Notes: generated by a model from the letters alone, not told the origin. A stretch of 50,192 nucleotides of DNA from Lachnospiraceae bacterium (GCA_021202075.1 JAJQDT010000105.1:4694-54885); one strand, 5' to 3'. Counted from the first letter of the stretch, positions 1 through 9,224 are shown. Made by a program: numbers and translations.

Positions 1-139
1 CGAAGGCCGCGCCAATCGCGCAGCGATTCTCAATTGCGCGGCTTTCATTGTATCACATGTCCATATTCGCGCAGCGAACATGGACGAAGGCCGCGCCAAT
101 CGCGCAGCGATTCTCAATTGCGCGGCTTTCATTGTATCA
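1..139. repeat. Direct repeat pair (55 bp x2) of palindromic elements
   Basis: A 55-bp unit at 1-55 recurs at 85-139 without visible mismatches. Each copy can fold with an outer stem GCCGCGC/GCGCGGC around an inner hairpin AATCGC-GCA-GCGATT. The 29-bp spacer holds another hairpin, TTCGC-GCA-GCGAA, framed by GTCCAT/ATGGAC. The unit is cut by the window edge, so more copies may lie to the left. The outer stem followed by TTTC could also act as a terminator for a gene left of the window. Confidence 0.85.
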
Positions 140-306
140 TGACCATCGGTGTGGCTCTGTTTTGCGTTGCTTATTTTTTGGGTGAATTCTGGAGATATCC
201 GGCACGGGAAATGGAATGCCGGTATCCTGTAATGAGAGGCGGGAAATTGCCCTGGAGAGCAGTTGTAACCGGAGGGGCCAGGTTATGACAGAAACGGAGG
301 GACTTT
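140..306. other. Spacer upstream of the thioesterase gene
   Basis: No gene is supported here. A short open frame from an ATG at 139 to 288 starts with a hydrophobic stretch but has no convincing ribosome binding site and begins inside the palindromic repeat. GGAGGGAC just before the ATG at 307 is the ribosome binding site of the next gene. Confidence 0.5.
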
Positions 307-1131
307 ATGGCATATCAGTTTGACAGCAGGATTCGCTTTAGCGAGGTGGGGCCGGACAGAAGACTGACGATGGTTTCTCTGGTGGATTATTTTCAGGATT
401 GTTCGACGTTTCATTCGGAAGCGTGCGGGAATGGAATTGACTGCCTGAATCGGTATGACTGCGTCTGGATGATTTTGTTCTGGCAGATTGATATTCTAAG
501 GATGCCTCTTCTGGGCGAACGTGTGATCACAAGAACGTGGCCGTATGGATTTCAGGCGTTCTATGGGTATCGGAATTTTGCCATGCTGGATGAGAATGAG
601 AATTATCTGGCGAAAGCGAACAGTGTATGGGCTCTGATGAATTTAAAGACGGAGCGGCCGATGAAGGTGATGCAGGAGGTTGTCAGCGGTTATGAGCTGG
701 AGCCGAAGCTGGAGATGGAATACTTGCCCCGAAAGATTTCGCTGCCGAAGACGGTACATGCCGGGCAAAGCATAAATGGGGAAGACCGATCAGAGAGTGC
801 TGCGAAAGGATGTGCCGGACAGCCAGAGAGCGCTGCGGCAAAAGGTACCGGCACGACACAGGACGGGTGTATGGAGGCCTTCCGCGTGGGCAGACAGCAT
901 CTGGATACGAATCATCATGTGAACAACAGCCAGTATATTTATATGGCGGAGGAATACCTTCCGGAGAATTTTGAAACCGCGCGGCTTTGCGTGGAATACC
1001 GGCAGCAGGCCAGACTGCATGATCTGATTGCCCCGCATGTATATCGGGAGGATGACTTGGCGGTCACGGTGAGTCTCTGTGATGAGAAGGGTACGCCGTA
1101 TGCGATTGTGAAAAATGAGAGAAGAATGTGA
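307..1131 (+). CDS. Acyl-ACP thioesterase (FatA/FatB-like)
   Basis: This 274-aa cytosolic protein should hydrolyse acyl-ACP, releasing free fatty acids from the type II fatty-acid cycle. The N-terminal hotdog domain covers roughly residues 1-145. The second half holds D200-x-N202-x-H204 followed by VNNSQYI, which matches the Asp/Asn/His catalytic arrangement of plant and bacterial acyl-ACP thioesterases. The start is fixed by GGAGGGAC six bases upstream. Between the two hotdog halves (about residues 155-190) lies a low-complexity insert with an 11-residue duplication (nt 790-822 and 823-855, motif ESAAKG). Family assignment is firm; substrate chain length cannot be read from the sequence. Confidence 0.88.
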   Translation: MAYQFDSRIRFSEVGPDRRLTMVSLVDYFQDCSTFHSEACGNGIDCLNRYDCVWMILFWQIDILRMPLLGERVITRTWPYGFQAFYGYRNFAMLDENENYLAKANSVWALMNLKTERPMKVMQEVVSGYELEPKLEMEYLPRKISLPKTVHAGQSINGEDRSESAAKGCAGQPESAAAKGTGTTQDGCMEAFRVGRQHLDTNHHVNNSQYIYMAEEYLPENFETARLCVEYRQQARLHDLIAPHVYREDDLAVTVSLCDEKGTPYAIVKNERRM

Positions 1132-1323
1132 CAGTTGGGCGATTGCGGGTACAGGATCACAAGCTGTTGGTGATATAGCCAGCGGATATGGCCAATGGAC
1201 GTGTTCGATGTACATGGCGGCCGGATATGGTAAATAGACATGATGGCTGGATTTGGCCGATGGATCTGACCGTCGTATGCGGTTGATGAATATGACCGGC
1301 AGAAAGTACGCCGGATATAAGAA
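1132..1323. repeat. Degenerate repeats between thioesterase and CvfB-like genes
   Basis: The spacer holds imperfect copies of a GGATATGG-(A/C)-AATGGAC-like motif at about 1184, 1223 and 1249. The first two are 39 bp apart, a period that recurs elsewhere in this window. No gene is supported, and no clear terminator separates the two flanking genes. Confidence 0.4.
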
Positions 1324-2322
1324 ATGAGGACGGAAATGCTGCGTGTAGGTGAGAAGCAGGAACTGGAGGTTGTTAAAAAGGTAGACTTTGGAATTTATCT
1401 CGCGGAAGTACCTGAGGGAGCGGCAGAGGGCGGCTCGCTTCTGAACAGTCGTGTGGAAGTGAGAGAAGGCGGCTCGCTTCGGAACAGCCGCATGGAAGTG
1501 AGAGAGGCCGGTTCGGTTCGGGGAAAGCATACATCTGGAGGGGGAGCAGGAGGGCTCTCCGGTAAAGAAAATCAGGAGCGGGTGCTTCTTCCGAAAAAGG
1601 AGGTGCCGGAGGGCACGGCGGTAGGCGACCGTCTGCAGGTTTTTTTATACCGGGATTCGAAGGATCGCATGATCGCGACACGCCGGGAGCCGATGCTAAC
1701 GGTGGGGAAGTTCGGAGTTCTGAAGGTCAGCGAGGTGGCGAAAATCGGCGCGTTTCTGGATTGGGGACTGGAAAAGGATCTGCTGCTGCCGTTTCATGAG
1801 CAGACGGCGAAGGTGCGCCAGGGCGAGGAATGTCTCGTAGCGCTTTATGTGGACAAAAGCGGGAGGCTCTGCGCGACGATGCGGGTTTATCCCTACCTGT
1901 ACCGCAATTCCCCTTATGCCATGAATGATGAGGTGAGCGGCCGCGTATATGAGCTGAGCGAGAATTTTGGCACGTTTGTGGCGGTGGATGATAAATATTC
2001 TGCGCTGATCCCGAGACGGGAGGGCGCTTCCGGGCTGAAGGTCGGCGACCGCATCCGCGCGCGGGTGACCGGCGTGAAGGAGGACGGCAAGCTGGACTTG
2101 AGCGTCCGGGATAAGGCTTATCTGCAGATGGACGAGGACGCCGAGATGGTCATGGGAGTCATCGAAGAATACGCGGGAGTGCTTCCGTTTGACGACCGGG
2201 TCGATCCGGAGATTATCCGGAGGGAGTTTGGCCTGAGCAAGAATGCGTTCAAGCGTGCTGTCGGGCGGCTGATGAAGCAGGGCAGAGTCGAGATCCGCGA
2301 CCGGAGAATCTACAAATTATAG
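1324..2322 (+). CDS. S1-domain RNA-binding protein, CvfB/YitL family
   Basis: A 332-aa protein with successive S1-like OB folds (about residues 1-30 plus 85-110, 115-180 and 190-255) and a C-terminal winged helix (about 275-332, from FDDRVDPEII to the end), the architecture of CvfB/YitL. Family members bind RNA and affect expression of virulence and stress genes in Firmicutes. Residues 31-85 form an insert in the first S1 domain containing a 13-residue tandem repeat (EGGSL-x-NSR-x-EVR) encoded by 39-bp units at 1426-1464 and 1465-1503, with a partial third copy. The ATG at 1324 fits the family N-terminus although its ribosome binding site is weak. Confidence 0.85.
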   Translation: MRTEMLRVGEKQELEVVKKVDFGIYLAEVPEGAAEGGSLLNSRVEVREGGSLRNSRMEVREAGSVRGKHTSGGGAGGLSGKENQERVLLPKKEVPEGTAVGDRLQVFLYRDSKDRMIATRREPMLTVGKFGVLKVSEVAKIGAFLDWGLEKDLLLPFHEQTAKVRQGEECLVALYVDKSGRLCATMRVYPYLYRNSPYAMNDEVSGRVYELSENFGTFVAVDDKYSALIPRREGASGLKVGDRIRARVTGVKEDGKLDLSVRDKAYLQMDEDAEMVMGVIEEYAGVLPFDDRVDPEIIRREFGLSKNAFKRAVGRLMKQGRVEIRDRRIYKL

Positions 2323-2365
2323 AAAGTATAGAAAGCGGGAAATCTCGTGCCCGTATAAAAAAATC

Positions 2366-2497
2366 TTAACTATTCAGGACAGTGCTTCGCACTTGCTGCG
2401 AAGTACGTATGATAACGTAAATAGTACAGGAAAAAGTCCCATCGCGCAGCGATTTAAATGGACCTTTCCCGTAACTGTAAAGGTACTGAACAGTTAT
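2366..2497. mobile_element. MITE-like palindromic element (~130 bp)
   Basis: Near-perfect terminal inverted repeats, TAACTATTCAG at 2367-2377 and CTGAACAGTTA at 2486-2496 (10 of 11 match), bound a non-coding segment. Inside are a hairpin GTGCTTCGCAC and a stem with ATCGC-GCA-GCGAT between AGTCCC and GGACCT, the same core as the repeats at 1-139. There is no transposase. No obvious target-site duplication is visible. Confidence 0.55.
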
Positions 2498-2617
2498 TAA
2501 AAATCTATGGCAGATGCGCGTAAAATGCGTTTCATCTGAAAACCAGGCAAGCCTTTCCTTCTGTGAATAGTGAGGGAAATTGTCTGGATAAAGAAGCTGA
2601 TGGAAGGAGGAGTTTTT

Positions 2618-2992
2618 ATGAAAAAAGCAATCAGTACCGACCAGGCGCCGGCGGCGATCGGCCCGTATTCGCAGGCCATCGAGACCGATGATTTTGTGTT
2701 TACTTCCGGCGTGATTCCGGTGAACCCGGCGACGGGCGAGATTCCGGAGGGCGTGGAAGCGCAGGCGGAGCAGGTATTTACCAATCTTACCGCTCTTTTG
2801 AAGGCTTCCGGCGTATGCGTGGAGCAGGTGGTCAAGACGACGGTGTTTATTAAGGAAATGGGAGATTTCGGGAAAATCAATGAGATTTACGCAAAATACT
2901 TTACCGGAATCTTTCCGGCGCGTTCCTGCGTGGAAGTGGCGCGTCTGCCCAAGGATGTGCTGCTGGAGGTTGAGGCAGTCGCTGTAAAGTGA
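2618..2992 (+). CDS. ridA: RidA family imine/enamine deaminase
   Basis: A 124-aa protein of the RidA/YjgF/YER057c family, which hydrolyses reactive 2-aminoacrylate-type enamines/imines released by PLP enzymes. Conserved features are PYSQAI near residues 16-21, R102 in ARSCVEVARLP and E118, matching the substrate-binding Arg and catalytic Glu of the family. The reading frame extends upstream to 2570, but GGAAGGAGG eight bases before the ATG at 2618 and the family length favour 2618. Confidence 0.93.
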   Translation: MKKAISTDQAPAAIGPYSQAIETDDFVFTSGVIPVNPATGEIPEGVEAQAEQVFTNLTALLKASGVCVEQVVKTTVFIKEMGDFGKINEIYAKYFTGIFPARSCVEVARLPKDVLLEVEAVAVK

Positions 2993-3016
2993 TTTTTTAA
3001 GAAAGGAGAGAATCTG

Positions 3017-3250
3017 ATGAAGGTACAGAATATTACAAACGTGGAGAAGTTTTTTGAGGTAATTGACAGCTGCGAGGGCAAGGTAGAGCTGGTGACCGGC
3101 GAGGGCGACCGCCTGAACCTGAAGTCCAAGCTGAGCCAGTATGTATCCCTGGCAAATATTTTTTCCAATGGAGAGATCCCGGAGATGGAGATTGTCGCCT
3201 ACGAGCCGGATGACATTAAAAAGCTGGTTAATTTTATGATGCAGGGCTGA
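3017..3250 (+). CDS. Small conserved protein upstream of dnaE
   Basis: A 77-aa acidic soluble protein preceded by AAGGAGAG and sitting 24 bp after ridA, so probably co-transcribed. It has no signal peptide, membrane segment or known catalytic motif that I can see. The sequence looks like a small protein found beside dnaE in Lachnospiraceae and sometimes labelled 'polya polymerase'; that label is not supported by anything here (no nucleotidyltransferase motif). Function unknown. Confidence 0.75.
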   Translation: MKVQNITNVEKFFEVIDSCEGKVELVTGEGDRLNLKSKLSQYVSLANIFSNGEIPEMEIVAYEPDDIKKLVNFMMQG

Positions 3251-3285
3251 TGTCATTTTAAGATCAGAAAAAGGCGTGAAATTTT

Positions 3286-3330
3286 CCGTGGGTGGGATAA
3301 TTTGCTGCCGCCCACGGCGGTTTTTCTTTT
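3286..3330 (+). terminator. Rho-independent terminator after the ridA pair
   Basis: CCGTGGG (3286-3292) pairs perfectly with CCCACGG (3311-3317), followed by CGG and a T-rich run TTTTTCTTTT. It ends the ridA/small-protein unit before dnaE. Confidence 0.8.
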
Positions 3331-3453
3331 CAGGAAGTTTTTTGCGCAGCGCTGCGCAGGCGGACAGAGGAAGAAAGTGTTCCTCCATCCGATCATGAAA
3401 CAGCAGAACTTTGGCCTGAGTTTTTGAAGTGTTTGAGTCAGGGGGGGCATGAT

Positions 3454-6400
3454 TTGAACTTTACACATTTACACGTTCATACGGAGTACAGCCTCCTGGA
3501 CGGTTCCAATAAGATAAAAGAATACGTGCAGCGTGTCAAAGAGCTGGGAATGGACAGCGCGGCAATCACCGATCACGGCGTCATGTACGGCGTGATTGAT
3601 TTTTATCGTGCGGCGAAAGCGGCCGGGATCAATCCAATTCTGGGATGTGAGGTCTATGTGGCGCCCGGCTCCCGGTTTGACCGGTCCGCTTCCCGTGAGG
3701 ATGAGGAGTGCTATTTTCACCTGGTTCTGCTGGCGGAGAATAATACCGGCTATCAGAATCTGGTAAAGATTGTCTCGAAGGGGTTCGTCGAGGGCTTTTA
3801 TTACAAGCCGCGGGTGGATATGGAGCTGCTGCGCGAGTACCACGAGGGGATTATTGCGCTCAGCGCATGCCTGGCCGGAGCGGTGCCGCGCCTTCTCGAG
3901 CGCGGACAGTATGAGGAGGCAAAGGCGGCCGCGCGGGAGCATCTGGAGATTTTCGGCGAGGGCAATTATTTTCTGGAGCTTCAGGATCACGGGATTCCGG
4001 CACAGAAGCTGGTCAATCAGCAGCTGGTGCGGATGAGCCGGGAGCTGAATATCCCGCTCGTGGCGACGAACGATGTCCATTATACCTTTGAAGAGGATGC
4101 GGCGGCGCATGATGTGCTGCTCTGTCTGCAGACCGGGAAAAAGCTTTCGGACGAGAACCGGATGCGCTATGAGGGCGGGCAGTATTTTGTAAAATCGCCG
4201 GAACAGATGGCGCAGCTGTTTCCCTATGCGCCGGAGGCGCTGGAAAACACGCATAAGATTGCGGAGCGCTGCCATGTGGAGATCGAGTTTGGCGTCACGA
4301 AGCTGCCGAAGTTCGATGTGCCTGCGCCGTACACCTCCTGGGAATATCTGAATAAGCTCTGCTCCGAAGGGCTGGAAAAACGATACGGAAGCCGGGCAGA
4401 GGAGATCCGCCCGAGGCTGGAGTATGAACTCTCTGTGATTCAGACGATGGGATATGTGGATTATTTCCTGATTGTGTGGGATTTTATCCATTATGCGCGG
4501 GAGCACGACATTATGGTCGGGCCGGGAAGAGGCTCGGCAGCCGGCAGCGTCGTTTCCTACACGCTCGGGATTACACAGCTGGATCCGATCCGCTACAACC
4601 TGCTGTTTGAGCGTTTCCTGAACCCGGAGCGTGTGTCCATGCCGGATATCGACGTAGATTTCTGCTTCGAACGGCGGCAGGAGGTGATCGATTACGTTGT
4701 GCGCAAATACGGCAAGGACCGGGTCGTGCAGATCGTGACATTCGGTACGATGGCGGCGCGCGGCGTGATCCGCGACGTAGGGCGCGTGATGGACCTGCCC
4801 TATGCGCTCTGCGATTCCATTTCCAAAATGGTGCCCAAAGAGCTTGACATTACGCTGGACCGGGCGCTGGAGATGAGCCAGGAGCTGCGCAAAAGCTATG
4901 AAAATGACGAGCAGGTGCACGAACTGATCGATATGTCGAAACGGCTGGAGGGACTGCCGCGGCATACTTCCATGCATGCGGCCGGCGTCGTGATCAGCCA
5001 GAAGGATATGGACGAATACGTTCCGCTTTCGAGAGCAGCCGACGGCACGATTACGACGCAGTTTACCATGACGACCATCGAAGAGCTGGGACTTCTGAAA
5101 ATGGATTTCCTGGGGCTTCGTACCCTGACGGTCATTCAGAACGCGGTGCGGTTTGCCGAAAAGAGCAGCGGACGTTCGATCAACATCGATGAAATCGATT
5201 TTAATGATAAAGCCGTATATGATTCCCTGTCGACCGGAAAGACGGATGGCGTGTTCCAGCTGGAAAGCACGGGCATGAAGAATTTCATGAAGGAGCTGAA
5301 GCCGCAGAATCTGGAGGATGTCATCGCCGGAATTTCCCTCTATCGACCGGGACCGATGGATTTTATTCCAAAATATATCTATGGAAAAAATCATCCGGAG
5401 GATATTGCCTATGACTGCCCGCAGTTGGAACCGATTCTGGAACCGACCTACGGCTGCATTGTCTATCAGGAGCAGGTCATGCAGATTGTGCGCGACCTGG
5501 GCGGATATACGCTGGGGCGCAGTGATCTGGTGCGCCGCGCGATGTCTAAGAAGAAAGCCTCCGTGATGGCGAAGGAACGGCAGAATTTCGTCTATGGCAA
5601 TGAGGAAGAGGGCGTGCCGGGCTGTATATCGAACGGCATCGATGAAACGACCGCGAACAAAATTTTCGATGAGATGACCGATTTCGCCCGCTACGCGTTC
5701 AACAAGTCGCATGCGGCGGCCTACGCGGTGGTCGCCTATCAGACGGCCTGGCTGAAGTATTATTATCCGGTTGAATTCATGGCGGCGCTGATGACGTCCG
5801 TTATCGACAATCCGGGGAAGGTCGCAGAATACACGCTGACCTGCCGCCAGATGGGAATCGAGATTCTGCCGCCGGACATCAATACGAGTGTGAGTACGTT
5901 TTCTGTAGATAAGAACAGAATCCGCTACGCGCTTTCCGCAATCAAGAGCATTGGGCGTCCGGTCATCGACAGTGTAGTGGAGGAACGGGAACGGGGCGGC
6001 AGCTTCCGCAGCCTGCAGGATTTCATTGAGCGGGTCAGTGATAAGAAGGATGTCAACAAGCGGACGATTGAGGGTCTGATTAAGGCGGGCGCGCTGGACT
6101 GCTTCGGCGCAACGCGCAAACAGATGCTGATGGGTTACATGGATATCCTGGATCATGTGGCGGCGCAGAAAAAGGACTCCATCTCCGGCCAGATTTCGCT
6201 CTTTGACCTGATGGGCGAGGAGGATAAAAACGAGTATGGAATCCGGCTTCCCGATGTCGGCGAATTTGACAAGGAACAGCTTCTTTCCTTTGAAAAAGAG
6301 GTGCTGGGAATCTATGTCAGCGGACATCCGCTTGAACGATATGAGGAAAAATGGAAGCGGACGATTTCTAACGACAGTGCAGATTTTCAGCTGGACGAGG

Positions 6401-7146
6401 AGACGAACCTTTCCCGGGTACAGGACGGCGCGCGGGCGATCATTGGCGGCATGATTGCAAATAAGACGGTAAAATATACCAAGACCAACAAAACGATGGC
6501 GTTTGTGACGCTTGAAGACCTGGTCGGGAGCGTGGAGGTCGTCGTGTTTCCGCGCGATTACGAAAACTACAACCGATATCTGACGGACGATAATAAAATT
6601 TTCGTGCGCGGCCGCGTCAGCTGCGAGGACGACCGGCCAAGCAAGCTGATCTGCGAGCGCATCTGGCCATTTGAGGGCGGACAGGGCGCTGCGCAGGATC
6701 CTCAGGACGGATATGCATCAGGCGGCGCTGCGTATGGTTCTCAGGGTGGATACGCGTCGGGCGGAGCGGCACAAGGTTCACAGATCGGATACGCGGATAG
6801 CGTATACAGGGAGATTGGCACTTCGTCAGCGCAGATGAGTCAAAATGGAAATGGTTATGGCTCCCGGGGCCGTAGAAGCGCAGCAGCCATGCCACAGCCA
6901 TCTGGCAACGGACGCGAGCTCTGGGTTCAGTTTGCCGACAAACAGGACTACGCGCAGAAGGAAGCGCAGCTGTTTGGCTTATTGCGTGAAAGCGAAGGAG
7001 AAGATTATGTTGTGATCTACGTGCGAAGCGAGCGCGCGGTGCGAAGGCTTGGCGCAAACTGGGCGGTGGATGCAAACGAGGAGCTGGTATCCGGACTCAG
7101 AGGAATTTTTGGAGAAGCGAATGTAAAATTTATGCAGAGAAAGTGA
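3454..7146 (+). CDS. dnaE: DNA polymerase III alpha subunit (DnaE)
   Basis: The replicative polymerase subunit, 1230 aa from the chosen start. Domains: PHP domain at the N-terminus (HLHVHTEYSLLDG, residues 5-17), the palm with PDIDVDF (Asp398/400/402) and the third catalytic Asp near 551 in KMDFLGL, GPGRGSAAGS, a helix-hairpin-helix region near 850, and an OB fold around 990-1070. A TTG at 3454 is preferred: it has an AGTCAGGGGGG ribosome binding site just upstream and puts NFTHLHVH at residue 2; an upstream in-frame TTG at 3424 lacks one. Residues 1070-1150 form a Gly/Ser/Tyr-rich insert between the OB fold and C-terminal domain, including three 13-residue repeats, which makes the protein longer than typical DnaE. 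Confidence 0.96.
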   Translation: MNFTHLHVHTEYSLLDGSNKIKEYVQRVKELGMDSAAITDHGVMYGVIDFYRAAKAAGINPILGCEVYVAPGSRFDRSASREDEECYFHLVLLAENNTGYQNLVKIVSKGFVEGFYYKPRVDMELLREYHEGIIALSACLAGAVPRLLERGQYEEAKAAAREHLEIFGEGNYFLELQDHGIPAQKLVNQQLVRMSRELNIPLVATNDVHYTFEEDAAAHDVLLCLQTGKKLSDENRMRYEGGQYFVKSPEQMAQLFPYAPEALENTHKIAERCHVEIEFGVTKLPKFDVPAPYTSWEYLNKLCSEGLEKRYGSRAEEIRPRLEYELSVIQTMGYVDYFLIVWDFIHYAREHDIMVGPGRGSAAGSVVSYTLGITQLDPIRYNLLFERFLNPERVSMPDIDVDFCFERRQEVIDYVVRKYGKDRVVQIVTFGTMAARGVIRDVGRVMDLPYALCDSISKMVPKELDITLDRALEMSQELRKSYENDEQVHELIDMSKRLEGLPRHTSMHAAGVVISQKDMDEYVPLSRAADGTITTQFTMTTIEELGLLKMDFLGLRTLTVIQNAVRFAEKSSGRSINIDEIDFNDKAVYDSLSTGKTDGVFQLESTGMKNFMKELKPQNLEDVIAGISLYRPGPMDFIPKYIYGKNHPEDIAYDCPQLEPILEPTYGCIVYQEQVMQIVRDLGGYTLGRSDLVRRAMSKKKASVMAKERQNFVYGNEEEGVPGCISNGIDETTANKIFDEMTDFARYAFNKSHAAAYAVVAYQTAWLKYYYPVEFMAALMTSVIDNPGKVAEYTLTCRQMGIEILPPDINTSVSTFSVDKNRIRYALSAIKSIGRPVIDSVVEERERGGSFRSLQDFIERVSDKKDVNKRTIEGLIKAGALDCFGATRKQMLMGYMDILDHVAAQKKDSISGQISLFDLMGEEDKNEYGIRLPDVGEFDKEQLLSFEKEVLGIYVSGHPLERYEEKWKRTISNDSADFQLDEETNLSRVQDGARAIIGGMIANKTVKYTKTNKTMAFVTLEDLVGSVEVVVFPRDYENYNRYLTDDNKIFVRGRVSCEDDRPSKLICERIWPFEGGQGAAQDPQDGYASGGAAYGSQGGYASGGAAQGSQIGYADSVYREIGTSSAQMSQNGNGYGSRGRRSAAAMPQPSGNGRELWVQFADKQDYAQKEAQLFGLLRESEGEDYVVIYVRSERAVRRLGANWAVDANEELVSGLRGIFGEANVKFMQRK
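6685..6801 (+). repeat. Three 39-bp in-frame repeats inside dnaE
   Basis: Units at 6685-6723, 6724-6762 and 6763-6801 encode GAAQDPQDGYASG, GAAYGSQGGYASG and GAAQGSQIGYADS. They lie in a linker between the OB fold and the C-terminal domain and keep frame. Confidence 0.85.
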
Positions 7147-7176
7147 AAGCCTTATGAAATCGCACTGCGCGGATTC

Positions 7177-7205
7177 TTTACAAACGAGGAAAAATAGATT
7201 AGAAT
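7177..7205 (+). promoter_or_regulatory. Sigma-A promoter upstream of pfkA
   Basis: TTTACA (7177-7182), a 17-bp spacer and TAGAAT (7200-7205), about 90 bp before the pfkA start. Confidence 0.55.
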
Positions 7206-7296
7206 AAGCTCGAAACACAACACAGCGCCGCCGGATGGAGGTGCACAGGCAGGTCCAAAGACACGCACACAGCAGACGCACAGGAGGAAGTGTGAT

Positions 7297-8271
7297 ATGG
7301 CGAAAAAAGTGGAGACAATCGGCGTATTGACAAGCGGCGGCGACGCGCCCGGCATGAACCCGGCGATTCGCGCGGTCGTGCGCAAGGCACTGTCGCAGGG
7401 TGTGAAGGTAAAGGGAATATATCAGGGCTATAAGGGACTTTTGAATGAAGAGATTAAAGATCTGACCGCGCGGAGTGTGTCTGACACGATTTCGAAGGGC
7501 GGTACGATTCTCTATACGGCCCGCTGCTCCGAGTTTCGCACCAAAGAAGGGCAGGACGATGGCGCGGCGGTCTGCCGGAAGCATGGGATCGATGGCCTGG
7601 TGGTGATCGGAGGCGACGGCTCCTTCCGGGGAGCGCAGCAGCTGGCGGCCAGGGGTATCAATACGATCGGCGTGCCGGGCACAATCGATCTGGATATCGC
7701 CTGCACGGATTACACGATCGGATTTGACACGGCGGTCAATACGGCAATGGATGCGATTGACAAGGTTCGGGACACGTCGACCTCACATGAGCGGTGCAGC
7801 ATCATCGAAGTCATGGGCCGGAATGCCGGTTACATCGCGCTCTGGTGCGGCATTGCGAACGGCGCGGAGGACATCCTTTTGCCGGAACAGTACGATTATG
7901 ACGAGCAGATTCTGATTAACAATATCATCAATAACCGCAAGCGCGGCAAAAAGCATCACATCATCATCAACGCTGAGGGCATCGGACACTCCACCAGTAT
8001 GGCGCGGCGCATCGAGGCGGCGACCGGCATGGAGACCCGCGCGACCATCCTCGGACATTTGCAGCGAGGTGGCAGCCCGACCTGCCGCGACCGTGTATAC
8101 GGCTCCATGATGGGTGCGATGGCGGCCGATCTGCTGGTGCAGGGCAAATCAAACCGTGTGGTCGCTTTTAAAAACGGCGAGTACGTGGATTATGATATCG
8201 ATGAAGCGCTCGCGATGCAGAAAGAGCTGCCGGATTATATGGTGCGCGTGGCGAGGGCAATGCAGATATGA
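7297..8271 (+). CDS. pfkA: ATP-dependent 6-phosphofructokinase
   Basis: A 324-aa glycolytic enzyme phosphorylating fructose-6-phosphate. GVLTSGGDAPGMN near the N-terminus and GGDGS (residues 105-109) form the nucleotide site; the Gly in GGDGS and in PGTID marks the ATP-dependent rather than the pyrophosphate-dependent type (which has GGDDS and PKTID). The catalytic loop reads PGTIDLD (127-133): Asp131 and Asp133 are present, but Leu132 replaces the usual Asn. MGRNAGYIA follows. AGGAGG lies 10 bases before the ATG. The stop overlaps the start of the next gene (ATGA), so the two are translationally coupled. Confidence 0.95.
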   Translation: MAKKVETIGVLTSGGDAPGMNPAIRAVVRKALSQGVKVKGIYQGYKGLLNEEIKDLTARSVSDTISKGGTILYTARCSEFRTKEGQDDGAAVCRKHGIDGLVVIGGDGSFRGAQQLAARGINTIGVPGTIDLDIACTDYTIGFDTAVNTAMDAIDKVRDTSTSHERCSIIEVMGRNAGYIALWCGIANGAEDILLPEQYDYDEQILINNIINNRKRGKKHHIIINAEGIGHSTSMARRIEAATGMETRATILGHLQRGGSPTCRDRVYGSMMGAMAADLLVQGKSNRVVAFKNGEYVDYDIDEALAMQKELPDYMVRVARAMQI

Positions 8272-9224
8272 AATTAATAACCAGCACTTCGAACCCCCAT
8301 GTGAGGCAGCTGATGTTGCTGCAGAAGAAGGCGAAGGAGCGGAATGCACAGGATGTGTTCGTGGCGGAGGGGCCGAAGATGTTCCGCGAGACTCCGCCGG
8401 AGCGGCTTGTGCAGGTATATGCGTCGGAGACGTTTTATCAGAAAAACCAGACACTGTTTGGTCAGGACAGGCCGCTGACGCTGCTGTCAGACCGTGTGTT
8501 TGAAAGTGTATCGGATACGAGGACTCCGCAGGGGGTCCTCTGTGTTGTCCGGCAGTATCATTATGAACTGCGGGAACTGCTGGGGACGGCGCACCGGGCT
8601 GAAGATACGCTCCGCAGCCCGTCAAAAGAGATACCAGCCGGGCATTCTGTGTCGGGTGTGCTTTCGCGTGGGCGTTCTGCGGCTGAATCTGCCGGAATAC
8701 CCGAGCGTTCGAATAGCGCTGCTTTCGTTGCTGCCGGGGCAGCAGAAGCATGGCCGTCCCTGATTATGGCCCTTGAAAATTTACAGGATCCGGGCAACCT
8801 GGGAACGATTTTGCGCACCGCGGAGGGCGCAGGCGTGACCGGTATTTTACTCGGGCCTGGCTGTGCGGATCTGTACAATCCCAAGGTGATCCGTTCCACG
8901 ATGGGATCTATTTACCGGATGCCCTTTTATTATACGGAAGATATGCGGCGCGATATTTGTGCGCTTCGTGGGAAAGGCGTTCGCTGGTATGCCGCGCATC
9001 TGGAGGGAAGCGTGCCCTACGATGAACCGGTTTACAGGGAACCATGCGGATTCCTGATCGGAAATGAGAGCCGGGGACTGACAGAAGCGACGGCGGCGCT
9101 CGCGGATGCGCGGATCCGCATTCCGATGTGCGGACAGGTCGAATCATTGAACGCGTCGGTCGCCGCCTCGATTTTGATGTACGAGGCGAACCGGCAGCGG
9201 AGGGCGGCGCAGGCATCACAATAG
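8268..9224 (+). CDS. SpoU/TrmH family RNA 2'-O-methyltransferase
   Basis: A 318-aa SAM-dependent RNA ribose methyltransferase, probably acting on 23S rRNA. The N-terminal substrate-binding domain (about 1-100) is followed by the SPOUT knot domain with NLQDPGNLGTILRTAEGAG (motif 1), FLIGNESRGL (motif 2) and IPMCGQVESLNASVAASI (motif 3). Its ATG overlaps the pfkA stop, so expression is coupled to pfkA. Residues about 107-164 form an Ala/Ser/Arg-rich insert between the domains that is not usual for the family. Target nucleotide unknown. Confidence 0.88.
   Translation: MKLITSTSNPHVRQLMLLQKKAKERNAQDVFVAEGPKMFRETPPERLVQVYASETFYQKNQTLFGQDRPLTLLSDRVFESVSDTRTPQGVLCVVRQYHYELRELLGTAHRAEDTLRSPSKEIPAGHSVSGVLSRGRSAAESAGIPERSNSAAFVAAGAAEAWPSLIMALENLQDPGNLGTILRTAEGAGVTGILLGPGCADLYNPKVIRSTMGSIYRMPFYYTEDMRRDICALRGKGVRWYAAHLEGSVPYDEPVYREPCGFLIGNESRGLTEATAALADARIRIPMCGQVESLNASVAASILMYEANRQRRAAQASQ

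Noticed and set aside
34..288. An 84-codon ORF at the window start
   Set aside because: It begins inside the palindromic repeat, has no ribosome binding site and its first half is repeat sequence.
3343..3358. Palindrome TGCGCAGC/GCTGCGCA after the terminator before dnaE
   Set aside because: Too short and without the two-level design of the palindromic family to count it as a member.
3469..6327. A 952-codon open frame antisense to dnaE
   Set aside because: It is a shadow of a GC-rich coding sequence; it has no ribosome binding site and DnaE on the + strand is unmistakable.
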